DNA from: [Clostridium] leptum DSM 753 | Lineage (GTDB): Bacteria; Bacillota; Clostridia; Oscillospirales; Acutalibacteraceae | NCBI GenBank assembly: GCA_000154345.1 | Contig: DS480345.1 | Location: 62,001-126,000, forward strand | Direction: 5' to 3' | Length of the DNA: 64,000 nucleotides | Part shown: one piece after another, positions 36,094 to 43,487 of the stretch | Position numbering within the stretch: the first letter of the stretch is position 1 | Layout: each line of letters starts with the position of its first letter | The notes under the pieces: generated by a model | Database searches by the model: none | Told to the model about the DNA's origin: nothing | Seen by the model: only the letters and a program-made list of their open reading frames with translations | Made by a program: the position numbers and the translations under genes

Positions 36094-38055
36094 CTACCGC
36101 CGCCGTATCCATACGGCCATTTCCCCCGGGGCGCGGTTTGCCCACAGGAAATAAGGAATGAGTCTGATTTTTGTTTCTTTTTCCGCTGCCTTATAAGGCC
36201 GGTAAAGGCGGTTTCCCCAGCCGTCTTCTGATTCCCGGATTCCCTTGCCCTCTATGACAACCGCCCCCTCTAAAAGCTGACTGTCTTTAAACACGGAAAA
36301 GGCGGAGCCGGGGTCCACGGACAGGGCGGATAGATTGGCGCCGTTGTCACATTCCTCCAGGCAATAGACCAGAGGCCCTCTCTGAAAAGCGATTTTGCCA
36401 GCGTCGGCGCGCACCTGGGGATTGGCTTGTAAACATTCCACAGGCATTTCTAACCGCAGCTCTACCGTATCCCCCTCATGCCAATGGGCCGCGACCTTTA
36501 AATAGCCCTTTTGTACCACGGGCCGCGGTACAGGCTTCCCATTGAAAAGCACAGACCAATTGCGGCACCAGCCGGGCAGACGCAGGCCGAGGGATAGTTC
36601 GTCCTCCGGCAGCGCCGACAACACGGTAAACTTGATGTGGCCATCCCATGGATAACTGCTTTCCTGTTTTAAGCGCATTTCTCCGCCGGCGATCTTAATC
36701 CCCGCTTCCCCGCTGATATAAAGATGCGTATAAATGGTATCTTCGTCAGTGGAATATAGATATTGGTTCAAGGAGGCCATGAGCCGCGCCACATTAGGCG
36801 GACAGCAGGCGCATCCGAACCATTTCTGCCTTACCGGCTTTACGTGCTGTTTATCCGGATTGCCGCCGCAGGCCTTCGGCCAAACCTCCAAAGGATTCAC
36901 ATAGAAAAATCGCTTTCCATCCCGGGAAGCGGAGCCCAGCACTACATTATAGAGAGCCCTTTCCATAACATCGCCGTAACGGCTGTCCATGTCCATCTGC
37001 AGCATGCGATGGGCAAAGAAAATCAACCCGATAGAAGCGCACGTTTCCGCATACGCCGTATCGTTTGGCAGGTCGTAAGCAAAGGTGAAGGCCTCTCCGT
37101 TATGAGTGGCCCCGATTCCTCCCGTAATATACAGCTGTTTGGAAGCGATATTGTCCCATAAGCGCCTGCAAGATTTCAATAGCTCCTGATCGCCGGCCTC
37201 CCGCGCCAAATCCGCCATCGCCGAATACATATATACCGCCCTAACAGCATGTCCCACGGCGGCTTCCTGCTGAAGCACCGGCTCATGGGATTGATTGTAT
37301 TTCAAATCCGGCGGAGGAACAGGCGCGCCGGTTTTAAAAGTGCGCCTATCCCTTGAACCTTCCCATTCCTTTTGAAAATAGTTAGGCTTCTTTCCCCTCT
37401 GGTCAATGAAGAACTTGCTTAGAGCCAAATATTTCTCATTTTGGGTTGCCTGATATAATTTTACAAGCGCCAATTCAATTTCCTGATGGCCCGGATACCC
37501 TTGTATCTTTTCCGGTTCCGTTCCAAAAACGCTTTCAATATGGTCTGCCAGCCGGCACGCCACATCCAAAAGCCTTCTTTTTCCGGTAGCCTGATAGTAG
37601 GCTGCCGCCGCCTCAATGATGTGGCCGGCTACATACATTTCATGACATTCATATAAATTGGACCATCGCTTTTTAGGCTCCTTTATGATGAAGTAAGTAT
37701 CTAAATATCCATCTGGCCGCTGCGCCTTTTCTATAATCTCTATCATGCCGTCGGCAACCGCTTCCAGTTCCGGATCCGGACCGGCCGCTAAGAGATAAGC
37801 GGCCGCCTCCAGCCATTTCGCCACATCGCTGTCTTGAAAAACTTCGCCTTGGAATTCCCCTTGCGCAAGGCCGGCGGCAATTTGGAAATTCTGCACCGCG
37901 CAGCTTGGTTCCGCCCCTGGAATCCGGTCATTCAGCGCGTCCCACTGATATGGAAGCATCACCTCCTTCACTAGATCGAGATAACGCGACCAAAATGGAT
38001 CGGATATCCGGATATCCGTTAGGGGAACAGGCGGGTAGCATTTTTGTTTTGGCAT
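36094..38055 (-). CDS. Glycoside hydrolase family 127 beta-L-arabinofuranosidase
   Basis: A 653-residue enzyme close in length to Bifidobacterium longum HypBA1 (658). It keeps the zinc-thiolate active site: E337 and C339 in AETC, and C417 and C418 in CACCPPN, corresponding to HypBA1 E338, C340, C417 and C418. The acid/base equivalent is E321 (NGEAFTFAYD). It removes terminal beta-1,2-linked L-arabinofuranose, as found in hydroxyproline-linked arabinans of extensins. No signal peptide, so it acts in the cytoplasm. The ATG at 38055 follows AAAGGAG by about 12 bases; an upstream start would add 52 residues with no similarity. Confidence 0.94.
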   Translation of the reverse strand: MPKQKCYPPVPLTDIRISDPFWSRYLDLVKEVMLPYQWDALNDRIPGAEPSCAVQNFQIAAGLAQGEFQGEVFQDSDVAKWLEAAAYLLAAGPDPELEAVADGMIEIIEKAQRPDGYLDTYFIIKEPKKRWSNLYECHEMYVAGHIIEAAAAYYQATGKRRLLDVACRLADHIESVFGTEPEKIQGYPGHQEIELALVKLYQATQNEKYLALSKFFIDQRGKKPNYFQKEWEGSRDRRTFKTGAPVPPPDLKYNQSHEPVLQQEAAVGHAVRAVYMYSAMADLAREAGDQELLKSCRRLWDNIASKQLYITGGIGATHNGEAFTFAYDLPNDTAYAETCASIGLIFFAHRMLQMDMDSRYGDVMERALYNVVLGSASRDGKRFFYVNPLEVWPKACGGNPDKQHVKPVRQKWFGCACCPPNVARLMASLNQYLYSTDEDTIYTHLYISGEAGIKIAGGEMRLKQESSYPWDGHIKFTVLSALPEDELSLGLRLPGWCRNWSVLFNGKPVPRPVVQKGYLKVAAHWHEGDTVELRLEMPVECLQANPQVRADAGKIAFQRGPLVYCLEECDNGANLSALSVDPGSAFSVFKDSQLLEGAVVIEGKGIRESEDGWGNRLYRPYKAAEKETKIRLIPYFLWANRAPGEMAVWIRRR

Positions 38056-38261
38056 GAGTAAGCCACTCTCCTTTATGTGATTTCTTTGTGGGGATTCATC
38101 AGGAGCTCTTCCGTGAAAGCCATAAGCTTTTTCCTTCCCTCCTGATTTTGGGATAAGCTTTTCCCTTTCGGCAGGCACCAGTATTTTTCTCGGATTTTTT
38201 ATTTTTTCCATTCATATTTTCACTGCGGCGTCCCAGTTTCCCGCTTATTTTATGAACTGCA

Positions 38262-38293
38262 CGGAGCGCCTGTCTGAAAAGACAGGCGCTCCG
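38262..38293 (-). other. Perfect 14-base-pair hairpin after GH95
   Basis: CGGAGCGCCTGTCT (38262-38275) and its exact complement (38280-38293) flank a four-base loop, 14 bases after the GH95 stop codon. No T-run follows on the coding strand, so it probably protects or processes the mRNA rather than fully ending transcription before GH127. Confidence 0.7.
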
Positions 38294-38307
38294 CCGCGGA
38301 TTTGCTG

Positions 38308-40779
38308 TTAAAACTCAAAAGAAATAACCGCTGTTGTCCCTTTCTTCATTTCAAGGTTAAATTCCTTACCGTTTTCCGCGTAAAGCTTTCCATCTACAAA
38401 GACCTTGCGATAGCCTACTGGGAACAGGTAATGAATTTCCTGATCTTCTAAAGAGGAGATTTCCGCGTCAGCCTTTCCGGCCTTCATATCCCATTCCATG
38501 CTTTCAATTTTCGCAAAGGTGTACAGCCATACGCCTTTTACGGAACCTTTGCTCAAATCGTCAGGAACCGCGGGCAGCAGCTTGATAAGCCCTTCGTCTG
38601 AATACACCAGCAATTCCAAAAGCATAGCCGGCATAGCCCCTAACAGATCCCCGCAAAACACACGATAAGGATAGTGGACTGTATTCAAGGTTCGGGTAAC
38701 GTAGCCATGCTCCATCAGCGTACGGAAATTATGCATGGCATCCGGCAGGTCGCCCAGCCTGACGGCGGTAAAATATCTGTGAATCACGCCATGGGCCGAA
38801 TCATCCTGATGGCCCCGCTTCCGGTTTGACAAGATAAACGGCTGAACCAGCTCCGGCGTTTTTTCCGGGGTAATCGCTCTGCCCGGCCATACGTCATAGT
38901 GGTGCGATACATGGCGGTGATCATAGTTCTCCCCGGAATATTTGAAAGACCATTCCTTGACGGCGCCCTCTTCATCCAGCAGATAGGTGGGCAGCTTTCC
39001 CCGCAGCTCTTTCCATTTTGGATAATCCGGTTCATCCAAATCTAAGATTTCACACGCTTCCATCAGATTATCCAGCACCTCGCGGCAAGCCATAACGTCC
39101 ATCAGTGAGTTTACATTCATGGCATACACGTCTTTCGGGAACGGCACATGGTAATCGTTCATTGAAGGATCTTCCGGAGAATAGCTGGGATAAAAAATCA
39201 CCTTTCCTTCCTCATCCGTATCGGACAGAAAGTCAAGATAGAACTGCGCGATCTCTTTTAAGCCAGGTACGACGCGCTCCCGCAAAAACTTCTTATCGCC
39301 AGTCACAAGATAATGGCCCCAGAATTCGTTGTAAATCCAGCCCAGCATAGCAGTCCAGCAATAATGCGGATAGACAATCGAGAACTGGTAGAACAGGCCT
39401 GAATTATAGTCGCAATGCACATTTCCCAGCACGCCCCGGCAGCCAAAGAACCGTTTGGCGTTTAATCTAAAATCATCAAATTTGGTCTCGTAGAACCTAA
39501 AGTAGGTATCCATCACCTCAGGCAGGCCAGTCATATTACCCGCGCACACCTGCAAATTGGTATTGATATTATGCTGGAACAAGGAAGGCGGGTCGTCGCC
39601 GGTATCCGCAATCATGAAAAATCTTCCCATGTCGTATAGCTTTTCCATCATCATGGGGCTCAGCTCCACGCCTCTGCTGTGCTGCTCCTGGAGAAGCTCC
39701 TCAGCGGAAAGGGCCCAGTCCCCTTCAAGATTCAGCGTAGACCGTTCCATCATCGGCTGCAAATGCGCTCTGTTTTCTTCCAACAGCTCCTCATAAGTGC
39801 CCGTAATTTTTCTAATATCTTCCAGCACCGTTTCCGCAAGGCTGTGCTCATAGTCCTCCTCATATTTATTCGTCCGGGATAAAACAGTGACCGCTGTCGC
39901 GTCTTTCACCGTGATATATCCGTTAAAATCATCGCTTTTATGTTCCGTAACCTGTCCATCCGTTTGAATCAAGGAGGAACAGCAATAGCCTCTGGTTCCG
40001 TATTGGGGATCATACGCTAAAGATACGGTACAACTGTCCGCCGACGTCTGAACCTGGACAGAGCTTCCCGGAATCGGATACATTTCATGGAAGTCCACCA
40101 GCACAAACTCTCCAAAGTCATCCTGCAGTTCATATCCGCCCGGCGCAACAAAACGCATGGTTACATCAAAGCTTTTCCCGTCCTGGCGCTTAAATTCCTG
40201 TACTACCACATCCTTCGGGAACGACGCGAAAGAGCGGCGGATGATCCCGCCCTTGCCGTCTTCGCACCGCACCGTAATTTCTCCGGACATCATGTCAAGA
40301 TAGCGGAGATAGTCATGGCTGTTTTCTGCCTCGTCAAAATCCAATAATAATTCCATTACCGAATGCAGCCGGGGATGCAGCCGAGGAAACTCCACGCCAA
40401 ATGGACGTTTGTCAAGCCATTTATCATAGCCCGCATCTCTCGTCGCCTGATCCATCAGCTTTGCCGCTTTCTCAAATTCACCCTGTAGTAAAAGCCTTCT
40501 GCATTCCGGGATCGCATAAGCCACATCAGGCGGCTCCGGCGTATCCTTCCAACGCATATCCATGATTCGTTCTCTTTTAAAAATGATTCTCTCATGATAG
40601 GGGTCGCCAATCACATCAATGCGTTGTTTTCCGTTCCCTGTTACCACAACATCAATATCCGCCTTCGCCGGATAAAGACTGCTGACGCTTTTCTTCGACA
40701 GCAGTTTCCTGCGCTTTTCGATATCCATTGGCGCATACTTTAGCTCGCATGGTTTTGTCTGAATTCCATAATTGCTCAT
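38308..40779 (-). CDS. Glycoside hydrolase family 95 (alpha-L-fucosidase/alpha-L-galactosidase)
   Basis: An 823-residue protein with the GH95 layout: N-terminal beta-domain (about 30-270), linker, (alpha/alpha)6 barrel (about 350-700) and a C-terminal beta-domain. Family motifs include HNINTNLQ near 405, the substrate-binding/catalytic segment YSPEDPSMND near 535 and HRHVSHHYDVWPG near 620. GH95 enzymes invert alpha-1,2-linked L-fucose or L-galactose linkages. Several motif positions deviate from classical fucosidases (for instance QVCAGN in place of QMNYWP), so L-galactose or another substrate is possible. No signal peptide. It has its own promoter and activator box, and AAGGGAAGGA precedes the ATG. 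Confidence 0.85.
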   Translation of the reverse strand: MSNYGIQTKPCELKYAPMDIEKRRKLLSKKSVSSLYPAKADIDVVVTGNGKQRIDVIGDPYHERIIFKRERIMDMRWKDTPEPPDVAYAIPECRRLLLQGEFEKAAKLMDQATRDAGYDKWLDKRPFGVEFPRLHPRLHSVMELLLDFDEAENSHDYLRYLDMMSGEITVRCEDGKGGIIRRSFASFPKDVVVQEFKRQDGKSFDVTMRFVAPGGYELQDDFGEFVLVDFHEMYPIPGSSVQVQTSADSCTVSLAYDPQYGTRGYCCSSLIQTDGQVTEHKSDDFNGYITVKDATAVTVLSRTNKYEEDYEHSLAETVLEDIRKITGTYEELLEENRAHLQPMMERSTLNLEGDWALSAEELLQEQHSRGVELSPMMMEKLYDMGRFFMIADTGDDPPSLFQHNINTNLQVCAGNMTGLPEVMDTYFRFYETKFDDFRLNAKRFFGCRGVLGNVHCDYNSGLFYQFSIVYPHYCWTAMLGWIYNEFWGHYLVTGDKKFLRERVVPGLKEIAQFYLDFLSDTDEEGKVIFYPSYSPEDPSMNDYHVPFPKDVYAMNVNSLMDVMACREVLDNLMEACEILDLDEPDYPKWKELRGKLPTYLLDEEGAVKEWSFKYSGENYDHRHVSHHYDVWPGRAITPEKTPELVQPFILSNRKRGHQDDSAHGVIHRYFTAVRLGDLPDAMHNFRTLMEHGYVTRTLNTVHYPYRVFCGDLLGAMPAMLLELLVYSDEGLIKLLPAVPDDLSKGSVKGVWLYTFAKIESMEWDMKAGKADAEISSLEDQEIHYLFPVGYRKVFVDGKLYAENGKEFNLEMKKGTTAVISFEF

Positions 40780-40869
40780 AAAATCCTTCCCTTCTTAAAA
40801 ATTCCTGTTAAATGCCGCATAAACCCCGCTGGCACTTTCAACGGAAAATTTGTATTAAACTACGGATTC

Positions 40870-40898
40870 ATATTAACATTGACCATTCGCAGAGTAAA
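40870..40898 (-). promoter_or_regulatory. Promoter of the GH95-GH127-GH43 genes
   Basis: TTTACT (-35, 40893-40898), 17-base spacer, TAATAT (-10, 40870-40875) on the minus strand, about 90 bases before the GH95 start. It has exactly the same geometry relative to the TGAAC box as the promoter at 34182-34210. Confidence 0.75.
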
Positions 40899-40937
40899 TG
40901 GAAGATGCTGAACAACGCGATTTTGATTATTGTGAAC
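40894..40937 (-). promoter_or_regulatory. AraC/YesN-type activator box (direct TGAAC repeats), copy 2
   Basis: TGAAC elements at 40909-40913 and 40933-40937, 24 bases apart, with the shared GTAAATGGA, ATGCTGAACAA and GATTATTGTGAAC blocks. The proximal element starts 15 bases from GTAAA in both copies, while the distal one is shifted by one base. This links the two operons into one regulon. Confidence 0.75.
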
Positions 40938-41009
40938 AGAAGCAATCCACCACGGCTTAGCCGCCTGACGCGCCGTTGTCCTGTACTCCTGAAGCTGAAA
41001 GCAAAAGCA

Positions 41010-41048
41010 AAGGCCCTGCGGCAAGCAGAATGCTTGCCGCAGGGCCTT
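41010..41048 (-). terminator. Intrinsic terminator after the GH65 operon
   Basis: AAGGCCCTGCGGCAAGC (41010-41026) and its exact complement (41032-41048) form a 17-base-pair stem with a five-base loop. On the minus strand TTTGCTTTTGCTTT follows. It closes the phosphoglucomutase-GH35-GH65 operon about 260 bases after the GH65 stop; the gap 41049-41308 holds no gene or site that I can support. Confidence 0.85.
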
Positions 41049-41308
41049 ATTCGCGCGGTGAAATAGCCGTTACCTGTCTCTAAGGGCTGTCTTAAATAAA
41101 AAAATTCGTCCCCTCGAAGCCATATGCCGCAATAGCATGAAGCTTCTATTGAAAGCTCCTTGTTTCCTTCTTTCCGCCGCGATTCCCGATTTTCGCTTCG
41201 TGGCGCATTTCCCGCGAACAGTTGAAGAGAGCCTAAAGCTCATCCATAAAAAGCACGGAAACCGCTTAAATTCAGCTCACTTCATTTTTCAGCTTAAAAT
41301 CGAGCTTT

Positions 41309-43471
41309 CTATTCAACCTTTATCACATGAGCCTGATCGCCGCAAATGGACACCCGGTAGAATTCTCCCTTCATGCACACAGAAAACGAGAGGGATTTCC
41401 AGTGCTTTGGAAGCCTCGGATAAAAGGTCGGCTGGTCGCAGTCATATTCCCATTTCATACCGGCAAACCCCAAAATGACACCTTGCCAGATTCCGCCGCA
41501 GTTCGCGATATGAACGCCTTCCGCCGCTCCCATTTTCGCTTCGCTCAAGTCGATTTCCAAAGCCCTTTGAAACAGCTCCCACGCCTCACGGTCTCTCTCA
41601 AGCCGGACGCACAGGATAGAATGTATGATCGCGGAAAGCGAGGAATCATGGGTAGTATAAGGATAATAGAAGTCATAGCTTTGCCTGATTTGCTCCGCGG
41701 AAAACCGCTCCGGAAACAGATAGGGCAGCATGAGTACGTCCGCCTGCTTCAGCGCCTTGACCCGGTAATTATACTCCTGAGACACCTGTCCGCCAAACGG
41801 CTTGGAGCGGTCCGGCCACATCGTTTCAAAATCCGGCTCCTCATAATCCTCAAAATGGTCGCATTGGGGAATGACCCCGGACCAGTCCACAGAATTCATA
41901 AGGCCCTGAGCCGTCTCCCGCAGATCTTCTATAAAACCGGGCTCCGCTGCTTCTCCGCACAGCTCCAAAGCCCAAGCGGTAATTTCCAGGCTGCGGGCCG
42001 CCATGAAGTTGGTATAGGCGTTATTATTGCACAGGCAGATATATTCATCCGGCCCCATAACGCCATCCAGCGTCACGGCCCCGCCGGGCCTGCGGCAAAC
42101 ACGGGCAAGCCAGTAGCGGGCCGTTTCCTTCAGCACCGGCAGGGCATTTTTCAGAAACTCCATATCTCCAGCCGCCTGATAATAGTGCCAAATACCATGG
42201 ACGACATCAGCTGTAACGTGGATCTCATGATCCGCGTACTGCCAGTTGGGGCACTGCTCCTCACCGGAAACAGAAGACTCCCAGGGATACCGGGCGCCCG
42301 GATATCCGTAAGCCTTGGCGTTCGCCATGGCGCCGGGCAAGGTCTGAATGCGGAACTCCACCAGCTTTTTTGCCAGCTCCGGATTGGTATACAAATAAAA
42401 GGGGAGTAAATAGACCTCAGTATCCCAAAAGAAATGCCCGAAATATGCCTCGCCGGAATAGCCCTTGGCGCAGACAGCCACCCGGCTGTCGTCTGGATTG
42501 ACGCTGCGGAGCAAATGGTAGATTGAAAAGTTCACTGCCTTTTGCGCCGTCTCATCTCCAACGATAGAGACGCCTGCCCTCTTCCAAAGGCGAGCCCATT
42601 GAGCCTTGTTCTCCAGATAGACCCTTTCTCCCCTATTAATGGTTTCCGCCAGCAAGGCTTCCATTTGGTCAAATTCCAGATAGCCAGCGTCTAGATCCCG
42701 GGATGTGGAAACGGCGGACAATTTAGTAAGCTTCAGGGTTTCCCCCTCCCGCAAAACGGAATCAACGACAGGCCCCAGCACTTTTCCCTGACTGTCAAAC
42801 AGCATGGAAAGCATCCGAATAGAATCCCCGTTGTCCGTTTGGACAACGCACCCGCGGCGGCCGGCCTCTCCGCTCTCTTCTACCTTTTTAAAATGGTTGT
42901 AACCGTTGGTCGTTACCTTGCAGTCAATTCCATTTTCAATCGTCAGGCGGCAGCGGCCCGAAGCCACCTGAAAGGAGAATTCCTGCACAACCACCCGCTT
43001 CAGCTGTCTGGGCAGAAACCGGCGGTATTGACAGCGGACAAGCCCGCTTTCCGTACGCCAGTCAAAGTCCCGGTAAAGAACTCCGTCCCGAAAATCCAGG
43101 CACCGGCGGTAATTGTGGATTCCAGGCAATTCCATATCGAGCTTTTCCCCATCGGCGGTAACGTCCAGCTTTAATAGGTAGGGCAGGTTCACCAGCTCTT
43201 CCTTCAGCATGGGATGGATCCCCGTGACGCCCGGCACATAGACTCCCCATTTGGAATAGGGATGCCTTGGCTTTTCAATGGTCACGTTAGCGGGCATACG
43301 CATATAGAGCTCGCCTTGGTCCGCGCAGGCGAGGCCCTCCTCATAGGAGCCGCGAATCTGCAGATACCCTGATCCCTGAGCGAAAACGCCCTCGTAATAT
43401 TTGGTATAACGCCGGCAATTACGTTCCTCCTCGACACAATAGGCCGGGTCAAATGGTTTCAAATAATTCAT
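41309..43471 (-). CDS. Glycoside hydrolase family 65 phosphorylase
   Basis: A 720-residue protein with the GH65 layout: N-terminal beta-sandwich (1-270), linker, (alpha/alpha)6 barrel (300-660) and C-terminal beta-domain. Family motifs are SGEAYFGHFFWDTE near 340, the general acid E476 in MGPDEY, and TTHDSSLSAIIH near 610, where GH65 phosphorylases bind phosphate. Such enzymes cleave alpha-glucosides (maltose, trehalose, kojibiose, nigerose) with phosphate and release beta-glucose 1-phosphate. The beta-phosphoglucomutase two genes upstream is the expected partner. AAAGGGG precedes the ATG. Which disaccharide is used cannot be read here. Confidence 0.9.
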   Translation of the reverse strand: MNYLKPFDPAYCVEEERNCRRYTKYYEGVFAQGSGYLQIRGSYEEGLACADQGELYMRMPANVTIEKPRHPYSKWGVYVPGVTGIHPMLKEELVNLPYLLKLDVTADGEKLDMELPGIHNYRRCLDFRDGVLYRDFDWRTESGLVRCQYRRFLPRQLKRVVVQEFSFQVASGRCRLTIENGIDCKVTTNGYNHFKKVEESGEAGRRGCVVQTDNGDSIRMLSMLFDSQGKVLGPVVDSVLREGETLKLTKLSAVSTSRDLDAGYLEFDQMEALLAETINRGERVYLENKAQWARLWKRAGVSIVGDETAQKAVNFSIYHLLRSVNPDDSRVAVCAKGYSGEAYFGHFFWDTEVYLLPFYLYTNPELAKKLVEFRIQTLPGAMANAKAYGYPGARYPWESSVSGEEQCPNWQYADHEIHVTADVVHGIWHYYQAAGDMEFLKNALPVLKETARYWLARVCRRPGGAVTLDGVMGPDEYICLCNNNAYTNFMAARSLEITAWALELCGEAAEPGFIEDLRETAQGLMNSVDWSGVIPQCDHFEDYEEPDFETMWPDRSKPFGGQVSQEYNYRVKALKQADVLMLPYLFPERFSAEQIRQSYDFYYPYTTHDSSLSAIIHSILCVRLERDREAWELFQRALEIDLSEAKMGAAEGVHIANCGGIWQGVILGFAGMKWEYDCDQPTFYPRLPKHWKSLSFSVCMKGEFYRVSICGDQAHVIKVE

Positions 43472-43487
43472 GGAAATACCCCTTTAA

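Noticed and set aside
35876..36145. N-terminal extension of 90 residues on GH43
   Set aside because: A strong ribosome binding site precedes the internal ATG, where GH43 similarity begins; the extension has low-complexity, frame-shadow character.
38056..38211. N-terminal extension of 52 residues on GH127
   Set aside because: Using the ATG at 38055 gives active-site numbering nearly the same as HypBA1, and the extension has no similarity to the family.
41327..42409. Long plus-strand reading frame (about 360 codons) antisense to the GH65 gene
   Set aside because: No ribosome binding site or recognisable domain, and the opposite strand carries a full GH65 enzyme with all motifs. It arises from codon bias of the real gene.
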